From Mimachlamys varia (Eukaryota; Mollusca; Bivalvia; Pectinida; Pectinidae), in NCBI GenBank assembly GCA_947623455.1, contig OX392540.1, positions 27,832,410 to 27,896,409 on the forward strand: a stretch of 64,000 nt of DNA. Reading direction: 5' to 3'. The translations under genes and the position numbers were made by a program. Numbering within the stretch: position 1 is the first letter of the stretch; each line of letters opens with the position of its first letter. The notes below the pieces were generated by a model. That model did not search any database. It saw nothing but the letters and a program-made list of their open reading frames with translations, and was not told where the DNA came from. Shown here one piece after another: positions 45,358 to 55,661 of this stretch.

Positions 45358-45425
45358 TGTAAGGACGTAACAATTGTATGGTGCAGTTTAATTCATTATT
45401 TGAATCGATTTTATCTGATTCTGAA
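45358..45425 (-). repeat. Family B fragment
   Basis: GGACGTAACAATTGTATGGT and 'gcagtttaattcatt' match the middle of B in reverse; both ends are lost. Confidence 0.5.
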
Positions 45426-45701
45426 ATAGATTTGATCTATGTTGTGTACATGTAAAGGGCAAATAAGGTGTTCCCTGTCACATATAGAATCCGGTTCGTT
45501 CGTCCTCCCGCGTTTTCTATTAGGAAGACAGTAAAGTTGAGATATATTCTACTCCTTATTACTGCACTTGAGATTGAACAGGAAGCGTTGTCTTGATAGA
45601 GAATCATGACCCAGATGTGTTGAGTTCCTGTAAACGGTTTCTGTATATCGCTTCATAAAGCAGTTATATTATGTGCGCTTACTCATTAAGTGCGCTTACC
45701 A

Positions 45702-45737
45702 GGGGGGGGGGGGGGGGGGGGGGGGGTGGGGGGTGGG
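45702..45737 (+). repeat. Poly(G)25 followed by G-rich runs
   Basis: A run of 25 G, then T and further G runs of 6 and 3. It could form G-quadruplexes, and the length may be unreliable in the assembly. Confidence 0.9.
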
Positions 45738-46124
45738 TGAGTGTATCTTTTTAAATTTCGTTAGTGCGCTAGATTTTGAGAACGTTTACAGCTTGACATA
45801 ACGGAAGATAAAAAGAGCTTACTGTAGGAGAGTAACGCTCACATTGTCATAATTGCTTTTAGCAAGCTATTGTTCTCGTTAAAGGATAAGACTGTTTATA
45901 ATTAACGGTTCATCTATATGCAAATTAGAAGCAATAAAAACTTGAACAATTGCCAACAAAGTGTCAAAAATAATTTATGACGAGTCTTGACTTTTGCTGT
46001 CAATATCATCTGGATTGATTGACGTTTGGCTATGTCGACAGTGAAGTCTATTATATTGTTATTCTCACTTTAAGAACTGGGAAATAGCTAAATAGTGACA
46101 CAAAGTGGTTCACATTAATATTGA

Positions 46125-46325
46125 AATGACAAGATATCAATCATATATAGGTTTGCAAGTATTGTAAAAATAAGATATTGAATATGGAAAAAAGTTAACA
46201 AATCCAGTATGAAACTGCATAAAGAAATAGCAAGATATCAACATTTATAGATTTGCTGGTATTGTAAACATAAACTATTAAATTTGGAAACAAATTAACA
46301 AATACAGTATGAAAGTACAAAACAA
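46125..46325. repeat. Imperfect tandem duplication, ~100-bp unit
   Basis: Two successive units share 'a(t/g)..caagatatcaa', 'atttatagatttgc.(a/g)gtattgtaaa', 'ttgaa.atggaaa', 'ttaacaaat(c/a)cagtatgaaa'. Confidence 0.6.
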
Positions 46326-46349
46326 AACTTATTGAAATATAGATCAGTA

Positions 46350-46420
46350 AGCAGAAGACGCTTACTCTTCCGGAACACCTGGTCTTATTATCTTGAACTT
46401 AAAAGGGTCTCCATGTAAAC
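46350..46420 (+). mobile_element. Family A internal fragment
   Basis: GCAGAAGACGCTTACTCTTC, CGGAACACCTGGTCTTATTA and 'gggtctccatgtaaac'. It lacks the A 3' terminus. Confidence 0.65.
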
Positions 46421-46424
46421 ATTG

Positions 46425-47175
46425 TTCTATTCACATGTGGTATATTGTTACCATACACATTTCTCCATTAGAATTAAGCGACAGCTTTAAAACATCACAA
46501 CACCTGTTATCTCACATAATAATATAATAACATTCTGCATCAGAATATAAATACAGTTCTAGTAATAAATTAAAACCAACAAAAACACCTAAACGGAAAT
46601 TAAATTCAATCCATGCTGGAAAATGTATGTAAAATAGCCAGAGCTTACGGGTAACTTGCATGTTTGGCAAGAACAACAATGAAATTAACACAAAATCAAT
46701 ATTTATATCATCACGTACCGGCAGATCACATAAATATGATACCATATATATTGTATTATTGATATTGAAAATTGGAAAGATGCCAATTTGTAAATATATT
46801 CTAGGTGATAACTATCCATACCGAATTTATTAATATATTGGTTTATTACACCTCTTTTACGCTTCACTATCTATCGATAGAGTTTCTAAGTGTCTTAACA
46901 ATTACACATACTGTATATACTAAGCACAACATATCAAAGAGTAGACGCATTTTAATAGGAATTAGTCACAACTTGTCATCTATTTGTATCATATTGGTGG
47001 TAATAAGGGGATTTTACAGTAACAAACTGTCGTCATTAATCTCCAATCGACATGTAAATACATACCATAATTGTTGTAGGACACCCTTGCTTGTTAATGA
47101 TAATTAATGCATCGTTAAAATCGTTTAGAAAAGGAAATACGTGTATAACAGCTTAAAGCCACTCACAGCTTGAGT
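46425..47175. other. Intergenic, nothing recognised
   Basis: Open frames of 77 and 100 codons lie on opposite strands (46,512-46,745 and 46,805-47,107). They are isoleucine/tyrosine-rich and show no recognisable domain. Confidence 0.35.
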
Positions 47176-47179
47176 AGCT

Positions 47180-48600
47180 TAATCTCATTTGATTAGTGGC
47201 ACGGTCCATAATACACACTTTGTCGTAGTACACGATTTGAAATTATACATTACAAGTTTAATGTTACTTCTAAATTCATGAAGCAAAGGGGTTTTACGCC
47301 CCTGACTCTTCTGCTTCTACATTCGTTTAGAAATTTTGTATTCCCACCTTTTGGCTCATAGCATGACTGAACAGTCCTAGAAGGACGAAATAGCTGTATG
47401 TTCTCGAATTGTATCTCCTTCCAGATAAATGATATTTAAGTTTTGGAAAGAGAAAATAGTCGCAGGGGGGCAAGTCTGGCGAATACGGAGGCACGGTGCG
47501 GAAGGACGGTAACCTTCTCTGACTCCAAAAAGTCAGTCACAATACGTGCCTTGTGAGCGGGTGCATTATCATGCAAAAGTCGGACATACTTAAGTCCTGT
47601 TTTGGGGCGGCGACTTTTGTAGTAGTTCTTCAACTTTCTCAGAACAACGTTTTTATAGAACTTGCCTGTGACCGTTCTGCCTTTTGGCACCGGGATTTGA
47701 ATAGCTGGACCCTTATTAGTGAAACAAATAGCATACAAAACCTTCTTTACCGTTCGTATTCGTTTGGCAATACTTGGGCGTTTGGCATTTTTAGTGGCCC
47801 ATATTCGGTTGGCAACCTTCCGCTTTGGTTCAAAATAATACACCCAGGTCTCATCACCAGTGACTATATTATCAAAAGCCTTTTTACTATATTATGGGTA
47901 CATTTTGAGAATTATTTTTGCCATTGTTACACGCGTCTTCTTTTGCTCATCCGTTAACAAATGGGGTATTCATCTTGCATTTATCTTTCTAACTTTTAGG
48001 TGTTTCTACAAAATTGCATGAACTCTTGCTAACGACAAGTTTGTCATTCGAGCGCCAATTGTCTTACGGTGAATCGAGCATCAGTTTGGAGGATATTTCG
48101 GATTTTTTCTATGTTACCTAAGGTCGTAGTTGTTGCAGGACGGCCTTGGTGAGCAACATCTTTCAGTTGCTGCTGGAAAGCACTAAATTTACCTACCCAC
48201 CTACATATGTACAAACAGTCCTGTGAGACATTTGGCCCTCCCCATAAATGTCACACACCTCGCGGTGAATATCTACAGCCTTTATGCCGAGTAATGACCT
48301 ATACCTTTATATAGGCCCTAATTTCAAGAACATTTTCACCTCGTTTTCCTGTGATTTTGTGTCTAGTCTAACGAATAGGCTATGAAACGATGTACACTGT
48401 ACCGAGGCCAGTGAACGTGTTGACGAGATATTTACCTGTGTCACGAGCCAGGGATCACTCAATCGACACGAGGTGGTTTTGTGCATAAATTGCACGATTT
48501 CCGCGAAATAAAGCACAGATGACATTATTTATGGAACACCCCTCGTATCTATTACTAAATTTAAAAGGTGCAGCATATGTGTGTGTAACGTCATCATTGA
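47180..48600 (-). repeat. Family B copy split by a mariner relic
   Basis: B in reverse runs from 'gtggcacggtccataat' (47,199) to 'aaggacgaaatagctgtatg' (47,400) and resumes at 'tatctattactaaatttaaaagg' (48,546) to TGTAACGTCATC (48,593). The mariner lies between. About 30 bases of B at the junction are missing. Confidence 0.75.
47402..48545 (-). pseudogene. Mariner-family transposase, broken and 3'-truncated
   Basis: On the - strand the fragments, in order, are: VDIHREVCDIYGEGQMSHRT, a helix-turn-helix region with GRPATTTTLGNIEKIRNI and DARFTVRQLALE, HLLTDEQKKTRVTMAK, VTGDETWVYYFEPKRK (first catalytic Asp, codon about 47,859), then an unbroken stretch through GPAIQIPVPKGRTVTGKFY to RLLHDNAPAH (second Asp, codon 47,568-47,570), and PPYSPDLPPCDYFLFPKL (third Asp, codon 47,459-47,461). 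The D,D34D spacing identifies Tc1/mariner, mariner branch. Breaks: a 4-base insertion at 47,492-47,495, in-frame stops before ATGTACCC..TAATAT, in the HAIL segment and at a Trp position before IPHLL, plus frameshifts in the helix-turn-helix part. The C-terminal ~50 residues and the 3' terminal repeat are gone. The 5' end keeps a terminal-repeat-like ACGAGGGGTGTTCCATAAAT next to TA at 48,546. It is inactive. Confidence 0.88.
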
Positions 48601-48679
48601 AACAAGGTACTAAATCTATGGTGTTACAGCGACGATTACCTGTCATTAATATATATAGATTTTTTTTTAAAATACTTTG

Positions 48680-49230
48680 CTTCATATCCTTTATTGTGTC
48701 CCGATCCCCAGGGTGGGGGTGCTTAGACCATCCGTTCCTGCAAAATTTATTCCCTTTCACATAAGATTACTAGAAATGCCTCTGAGCCATAAATGCTCCC
48801 TTCCACAATATGAAATTAGTTCTTCATGCTTATTACGGATGCAAAGTTTTATGATAATCGGATCAGTAGTTATATAAATAAGCTGGTTTCATTACCATGG
48901 GATGGGACGGGACGAGACGGGACGGGACGGGACGGGACGGGACGGGACGGACATGGGTAACACTATGTGCCATATTCATGAAAGGGGCATGAAAATTGGA
49001 CAATATTTCATTCCGTAAACTGAGATTGAAAATAATTTACTTAAGTTCACCTATTCGGTCTGCCCCTCTGGAGTCTGACCAATCCTTTATAAAAAATAAT
49101 TATTCCCCTTCAATCAAGGATTTTTAAGACTGAATTTGGATAATATCCTGTCATTCGTTATGAAAAAGGATTTTAAAGAAATTACTATATTTATCCTATT
49201 TCACCTTGCTCATAAGGCATGAGAGTCCCA
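48680..49230 (+). repeat. Diverged molluscan repeat with a GGGAC microsatellite
   Basis: Has 'agcataaatgctcccttcc', 'gttttatgataatcggatcagtag', a (GACGG)n pentanucleotide run at 48,898-48,953, then 'aaattggacaatatttc', 'ccccttcaatcaaggattttt' and 'aagactgaatttggataatatcc'. The last pieces recur near 61,230-61,280, so both belong to one repeat family. Confidence 0.55.
48898..48953 (+). repeat. GACGG pentanucleotide microsatellite
   Basis: About ten units of GGGAC/GACGG, with one GGGACGAGAC variant. Confidence 0.9.
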
Positions 49231-49299
49231 AACCCTCCATTTAAGATATTGACTAGCTTTCATGCATCAGTTCCCACTTTTTGGACGTGGAATTCACTT

Positions 49300-49475
49300 G
49301 GATGGGACCTACATTTTAATAGTGGTTGTCGATGAATCAAAATACGCTTCCTCTTTCGGAACAGCTGGTCTTTTTTATGGATCTCATCTTTCCTTTGTTG
49401 ATATTTGACCTCTAGTTAAATCGATTTTGAGTTCAGAGTATGGTTTTGTTGGAGTTTTGGTATTCTCCATTTATT
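49300..49475 (+). mobile_element. Family A copy, diverged
   Basis: 'gatgggacctacattttaatagtggttgtcgatgaatc', 'tttcggaacagctggtctt', TAAATCGATTTTGAGTTCAG, then 'gttttggtattctcc' and an A/T end. An internal deletion removes the 'cttgta..caagag' part. Confidence 0.65.
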
Positions 49476-49479
49476 TTAT

Positions 49480-51000
49480 AACAGCAATTAGGCATAATTA
49501 TATATTGAAGTTATGTTTTGTTTTGTTTTTAATGATACTTTAAATGACTCTTCACGCCCAAAGTCGTTTGTATGAATAACGTTTTGTTAGACAGTGTTTT
49601 CGCTCTTTGCTGTCATATGCTTACAAAAGATGACTAAGAGTTGTATTCATATACGAGATGTCAAGTTTCAGTATATAGCGATCTTAAGATCTTAACATAT
49701 TTGTCACTTCACACATCGGATAAAGGTCATCACTAGTTGTATAATTGATTGGGTGCCTGGCGGAAAACAGGAAACGGAGATATTTACGAGTACAAGTGGT
49801 GTCAGTCTGGAGGATTATACAGCTCATAACAATGTCGGGAAAGTTTGCGTGTCCTGGACTTTAGTGCGAGACGAGCACGTACTCCCATCTCTATGATTAA
49901 TGACTAGAGTATCGAAAGTCACGAACGTTGACAAATATGTCATATAATGAACCCCGATAATTGTTTAATAACAACAGGTCAACTGGTCCTGTATACATTT
50001 TTCATCTAACTTGTATATATACAGTTATTCTTTCAATTTTTGCTCTATATTCTTTGTAGTTTCAATTATTTTCAATGAATTTTCCTGGCTGGATATTGAC
50101 AATTTTTTGTCATTTGTTGTAGAGATATTCAAAGTTTCCTCTTTTAATATTTATTTAATTTCCTGTTGTGTATTTACGGAGCTTTAGAGAATTACTACAA
50201 TGCCAATTTCCGGTGACGCCATTTCTCAATATAACGCTGCCAAAATGACGTCGACATGCCGAAAATTGACAAAAATTGGATGTAGTAATTAAATTTATTT
50301 CTCTGGTCATACATAACGGTAAACAGTGAAAATATTATGAGATGTAGCAGGAAACGATTCTCTATAAGTACACAAAATTTCATTATAAATGATCCATAAA
50401 CAAAGTCGAAAAAAATTCATTAAAAAACGTTGGCTATACAAAGAATAAATAGCAAAATAAACAAAAGTTGAAAATTTTACCGGTTTACGTAGACAAAGGT
50501 CGAACCTATTAAAATTGGTTCATTTCACAGACAGAAAAACGTCCGCAACTATGTTTTTTGAAGACATTAATCACAAAATGTTTTATAGAGCTTTGGAACA
50601 TTCTAGACTTGTAACCCTGAAGGTTGGTAAAGGTAAAGATACTCCGTTATTAAAGTAAGGTGCTGGCCGAATAATATCAACATTATCATATTAAAATTGT
50701 ATTTTTTTCACCAAGACCAACACAATTGACAGTGAAACCTTATAGGCTTTTACAGCTTGTGCTCTCTCTCATAAACAATCGAGGAATGACGTATATCTTC
50801 TGTAAATCTGACTGTGTGTGATCACACACCAATTATAATCTGATAAAAAATAGTTTTATTGTAGATTACGCAATATGGAGTTCCGAAAAACTGTCAGTAA
50901 AAATATATTTCTTTAGCGAAATTATACTTTAGGTAAGCCTCCTTATTAAGGAACAAATCATCACCCCAGATATGACATAATACCACTTGCCATAGATAAC
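49480..51000. other. Sparse intergenic DNA
   Basis: A 66-codon open + stretch lies at about 49,700-49,900 (with KQETEIFTSTSGVSLEDY) without ATG or clear splice sites. No other feature is supported. Confidence 0.3.
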
Positions 51001-51099
51001 CGACCTGAGCCATCTGAGACAACTTGTAACATCGATGTACTTTAGATTCTGTAATATCTCAACTCCGTCGTCTGTTTGTATCACTCATTCTGTTAAGTT

Positions 51100-51165
51100 A
51101 AGATCAGTTTGGATTGCCAATCGTTTGGCCCCTAGCGTCACTATAGATTCCTACATGAAGAAAGC
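51100..51165 (-). repeat. Decayed family B fragment
   Basis: 'tttggattgccaatcgtttggcccctagcgtcac' and 'gattcctacatgaag' resemble the reverse of the B middle part. Weak. Confidence 0.35.
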
Positions 51166-51374
51166 AGAGTATTTCATTATTTTGTTTAGTGTATCTGTTA
51201 CAAATCTTAGAGGTGTAATGACTTACATAGACCATAACCACTTGGCCCTAAGCTTCACCAATTAAGCAATGAAAATGAAAACTGCAATTATTGTTTTGGT
51301 CGACCATAATTGTTTCAAAACGTGATACTACACTTGCTCCACATCCATCCGTTGAAGTACAGAGTGAAAATGTT

Positions 51375-51490
51375 GTTTTACAAGGGTCTCCATTAAAATT
51401 TTTCCTTTTTCATATTTTGCCCCTGGTTTATTCGATTTTGAGTTCAGATTATGGTTTTGTTAACGTTTCGGCATTCTCTAATTTATTTAT
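51375..51490 (+). mobile_element. Family A 3' fragment
   Basis: 'ttacaagggtctccatt', 'tttgcccctggtttattcgattttgag', GGTTTTGTTAACGTTTCGGC and 'attctct', then T-rich: the standard A terminus. Confidence 0.7.
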
Positions 51491-51624
51491 AAGACTCTAG
51501 CAACATTTGTTTTTGTGATGTCATCAATCTCTATTGTGACGTCAACATTGTCATTGTTGTCTACACTTCATTTGCTGTCAAAACTCGGTTCTAAGTAACT
51601 AATTAAAACACAATAATTCCATCA

Positions 51625-51702
51625 GAATGTAAATGTACATTTAAGCATTGAACTGCTTTCAGTTGGCATTCATATAGCCTATAAATGCCAACTGAAAGCA
51701 GT
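51625..51702. mobile_element. Short hairpin element
   Basis: GAACTGCTTTCAGTTGGCAT(T) pairs perfectly with its complement 13 bases later, with outer partial pairing ('aaatgtacatttaagcatt'/'aatacttatatttacc'). It resembles the larger hairpin at 52.1 kb. Confidence 0.75.
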
Positions 51703-52094
51703 TCAATACTTATATTTACCATTTTTAGAATCTGCTAATGTCATTAAACAATCAATAGCACATTTTATTTCTCAGCATTTAGCTCAACAAATGTATTTGT
51801 CGCATATGCTTGTTCAATGAAAAGAACAGCCATCGCCCGGGGACGGTCAATGGTATCCAACGTAACAATTATGACGTCAACAAGTGGTCATTGGCATTCA
51901 TGGCCTGATGAAAGCCAACTGAATTTGGTAGGGATATATAGTGGCAATGCCATCCAATGGTAAATATATATATATATGAACGTTTTAGAAAATAATGTTA
52001 CAGTCCTATAGCACATTGTTTTTTGCTGACAAACCTACATAAAGCCCTATCGGACTGTATCACAATGTAAGATTGTCTTCAATAGCCATGTGCG

Positions 52095-52268
52095 TTATGT
52101 AAGCATTAAACTACATTATGTTTCGAGTTATAGGCGATATAAACGCCAATTGCATTACAAGAAAAAAGCATGAACCGTGCTAGCGGTTCATGTTTTATTT
52201 TCCTGTAATGCAGTGGGCGTTCATATCGCCTATAACACGAAACAGAATGCAGTTTAATGCTTTTATTT
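52095..52268. mobile_element. Hairpin element with ~75-bp arms
   Basis: AGCATTAAACTACATTATGT and 'cgagttataggcgatat' pair with 'atatcgcctataacacg' and AATGCAGTTTAATGCT. The centre has a second perfect hairpin, CATGAACCG-TGCTAG-CGGTTCATG. Arms show few mismatches. Related in sequence to 51.63 kb. Confidence 0.8.
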
Positions 52269-52589
52269 ACATTCCCACTACTAACCATGACCGGTAAAAA
52301 AAAGAATTAAAAACAAAAATACAAATTGTAGCTCCAAGAAAAACCGGTATGTTGAATTGGCAGAACAGCCCTTAGCGCGTGCTCATTTTCGCGAGATGAA
52401 AACGTTTCAGAGATGAAAACGTTTCACGTGCTTTCTCCCGGAACGACGACTTGAAATATAGTCCGCGGAAAACAGCTTCAGTACAAGGATTTAATTATGA
52501 AAATGTTGAACATTTTTTTCTTTCTTTTGCATATTCTCTGTCTAAGGGTGCTTTAAAATAACATTTGAAATAATTGTCGTCATTATAAA

Positions 52590-52890
52590 TGACATCGCAT
52601 ATTTATGACGTCATACTGCGCAGGCACATCCGCTGAATTTGAAAAATGAGTAATGTGCCGTCATGGAAAAAGTGGTCAGTGTCGTGTTGTTTGTTACTTG
52701 TGATACGGTTCACATATGATAAACGATGCTTAAGAACCCGAAAACATGCATTCTATATTTGGTCGACTTCACACTGATGGTAGGGATACGAATCGTCTTT
52801 CTACAGAGTGTATGTGGTGTCAGATTGGCAACAATGTTGACAATATTTCGGACGATAGGCCTACAGCACATTCCGAGAATGAGGGTGAGG
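52590..52890 (+). promoter_or_regulatory. Candidate promoter and first exon
   Basis: ATGACGTCATACTGCGCAGG (about 52,598-52,617) combines a full CRE palindrome and a TGCGCA core like NRF-1 sites. Two ATG-initiated frames follow. One, from 52,747, reads MHSIFGRLHTDGRDTNRLST and NISDDRPTAHSENEG, reaching a GAGG|GTGAGG donor-like site near 52,880. The frames have no known domain. The sequence looks unique in the window. This is inference from motifs only. Confidence 0.28.
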
Positions 52891-53715
52891 GGCCCTTTTC
52901 ATGGCGGAAATTAGTTGATAAAAAGCTTATATTTGTATTGATGACGCGTATTTTCGATGTTAAAATAAGTTTATTGGATTTTATCTATTAGACGATTTAA
53001 ATGGACTTAATTAAGCCAATAAGTTGCCTATAATTATTTTTCGTCCAAACGAGAGTTCGGCGTGATATGCATTGTTTAAACCTTTATCTCACGTTCGTAT
53101 TCATACTCGTTTCAGGTTATAGTCCTATGAACCGAAACGGAAGTTGCTTGATTTATATAGTGACACTGCAGCGCAAATGTAAATATAGGACTATAACAAC
53201 ATTTGCTAAAACATTCATTCAAACCAGATAGTAAGTAATGAAGATGCAGGATGCAGATCAAATGTAAACAAATTTTAAATGCATAAGTAAAGGCGAATGT
53301 TTTCGTATGATGCAGCCAAATTCACTTTCCTACAAAACCTTAAAGGTGAAATAACCTCAATTATTAAAAGTGCATACTTTTAAGTGCATCCCGTTATTTT
53401 ACCAAAACATGTAATTATTCCTCGCAAACTGGCTGTTTTTACAAATTATGTACAGTGTAAAACAAAATAGTAGAAAACGACCATTTTATGACGCATTTGA
53501 AATAGCCTACATAAACTGGGAATGGAATTTTCGCAGTCAGCTCATGAAATATTCTGAAGTTAAATACTATCTATTGATTCTAGTTGTCTGACTTTATACA
53601 AGGTAGACGAGTGTTTAATAAGGCCAGCCATTAAAACCCTCGTAAAAATGTTAATATTTTCGTGAGAGATCTAAATCATGTTACGAGTCCAAGACTTCTC
53701 ATTTAAATTCAATAC

Positions 53716-53822
53716 CTTGCATAATTACGTCTATTTCTGTTTCCATTATTGTTGTCTGCTGTTACGAGAATTCTGTATTGCAAATTGAATGCAACGTCGT
53801 CAGCAGGAGTCGGAGCAATTGT
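53716..53822 (-). CDS. Candidate internal exon, unknown protein
   Basis: On the - strand a strong acceptor, TTATTTTACTTCCAG, precedes a 107-base open segment encoding TIAPTPADDVAFNLQYRILV then TADNNNGNRNRRNYA, ending at a weak GCAAG|GTATTG donor. The alternating hydrophobic pattern (FNLQYRILVT) suggests a beta-strand-rich extracellular domain. Neighbouring exons were not found, and the same strand also carries the GPCR further upstream. It could be chance. Confidence 0.3.
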
Positions 53823-54004
53823 CTGGAAGTAAAATAAGTTATGTTTTATCAATATATCCCCCATGGCGACAATATGTTTGTAATGCCGAAAGCCTTTCAT
53901 AAAATAAATGGTAATTCGTCGGCCCGGCCAACCAACATTACTCTGATTATTACAAAGAGTTAATAACGGTTACACATCCGATACATCGGTTTAAACGTTT
54001 ATTT

Positions 54005-54095
54005 TTTATTTATTTTTTTTGTTTAACGTCCTATTAACTCAGGTCCCTAGTTTAATCGATTATAATTTTGATGTCGCTTTGGTATGTTCTGAATG
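54005..54095 (+). repeat. Family C tail joined to a family A tail
   Basis: 'tttgtttaacgtcctattaac' (C/SINE tail) runs directly into 'aggtccctagtttaatcgatt' and 'gtcgctttggtatgttct' (A 3' end). Confidence 0.5.
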
Positions 54096-54445
54096 ATTAA
54101 TTCAATACAAAACAACAAGAACTAGCATTCACATTCGACTTCCTGCAGGCGGGGTAATTGGGTGAGGTATTAAACTGTATCTTTATCTAAAATAAACTGA
54201 TATATAAGATGATCACCTATCATAATATGAAAAAAGCCTAAACGAGTTTTAAAATCGCGGCAATCTTTAAATGATTACACTAAGTAGTCTATCATTGGAT
54301 ACAGGTGTATCTATACGGCCACAATACATCGTTACACAAATTTTGATTGGAATTAGTTGCCCCTAAATTAATGTCATCTCAAATTAGGAAGTTGTGATTG
54401 TGTTCAAAGGATTACAATACACATTGCATACCGAACTGTGCTACC

Positions 54446-55018
54446 ACACTGTAGTATACTGTAGACGTCTCTGTATACTGTGGATGTTTCTGTATACTGT
54501 GGACGTCTCTGTATACTGTGGATGTTTCTGTATACTGTGGACGTCTCTGTATACTGTGGACGTCTCTGTATACTGTCTACGTCTCTGTATACTGTCGACG
54601 TCTCTGTATACTGTCGACGTCTCTGTATACTGTCGACGACTGTATACTGTCGACGTCTCTGTATACTGTCGACGGCTCTGAATACTGTCGACGTCTCTGT
54701 ATACTGTCGACGTCTCTGTATACTGTCGACGACTGTATACTGTTGACGTCTCTGTATACTGTCGACGACTGTATACTGTCGAAGTCTTTGTATACTGTCG
54801 ACGGCTCTGTATACTGTCGACGTCTCTGTATACTGTCGACGTCTCTGTATACTGTCGACGTCTCTGTATACTATCGACGTCTCTGTATACTGTCGACGTC
54901 TCTGTATACTGTCGACGTCTCTGTATACTGTCGACGTCTCTGTATACTGTCGACGTCTCTGTATACTGTCGACGTCTCTGTATACTGTCGACGTCTCTGT
55001 ATACTGTCGACGGCTCTC
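54446..55018. repeat. 19-bp minisatellite, ~30 units
   Basis: The consensus unit is TCTGTATACTGTCGACG plus TC. Each unit holds three palindromes (GTATAC, GTCGAC and GACGTC). Variants include early GTGGAC/GTGGATG units (54,470-54,560) and 16-base units lacking the 'tct' (GACGACTGTATACTG). Because 19 is not a multiple of 3 and the unit lacks stop codons in all six frames, it produces open frames of up to 225 codons on both strands; these are not genes. Confidence 0.95.
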
Positions 55019-55059
55019 GGCAATACATCTCGGCATTACACTCCATCCGGTCTCATACT

Positions 55060-55660
55060 GACAACACATTATTCTTAACATGTGGGAACTGGTAATTTAG
55101 CCCCCTCTAATGTCACTTGCTAATTTGTTTCGGGTGACAGAAAAAGGCAAAGTGCGATTATACCGTGCGACATTTTTATTATCAAAATTAAACTAGCAAT
55201 ACATGAAATGAAGTCCGAAGTCTAACTGCATCGATGTTTGAGAAATGAAAGTGGCACATTTAAGACAGTTCCAGTAATTTGCCTGATGGGACAGTTTGCA
55301 TTTTCCCATTTTCAACTGTAGCTCAATGAACACGAGGACACGTTCAGTTAGTATTGGCCTTTAATCTTCGAAAATATCTAATCAGGTTTCCGGATTTAGA
55401 AACGAATATTCCTACCTTACGTAAATGATTTACACATTGTATAGAATATACTACACCCAAAAAGGTTAAAGTGTTGTTTCTCTGAGAAAGTAACTTCACC
55501 TACCTCGTAAATGAATGCACCGCTATGCATATTTACCACCGGTCAAACACAAAAACTACAACCGCTAGTTTAATAAGAGCTTACTCTCTAAAAGTGTTAA
55601 CTGCATAGAACGTTCATGTTAGATTTATCTGATACACAATATTTGTCTGCACTGTTCCTC
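55060..55660. other. 3' flank of the GPCR gene
   Basis: No exon or repeat recognised. It is the likely 3' UTR/terminator side of the - strand GPCR; no clear poly(A) signal was assigned. Confidence 0.35.
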
Positions 55661-55661
55661 A

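Noticed and set aside
47553..47957. 134-codon + strand frame
   Set aside because: Antisense shadow of the mariner transposase.
49700..49900. 66-codon open stretch without ATG
   Set aside because: Composition looks protein-like, but no splice sites, domain or repeat support were found.
54404..55081. Open frames of 186-225 codons on both strands
   Set aside because: They arise from a 19-bp tandem repeat lacking stop codons in every frame; the predicted peptides are the same period read three ways.
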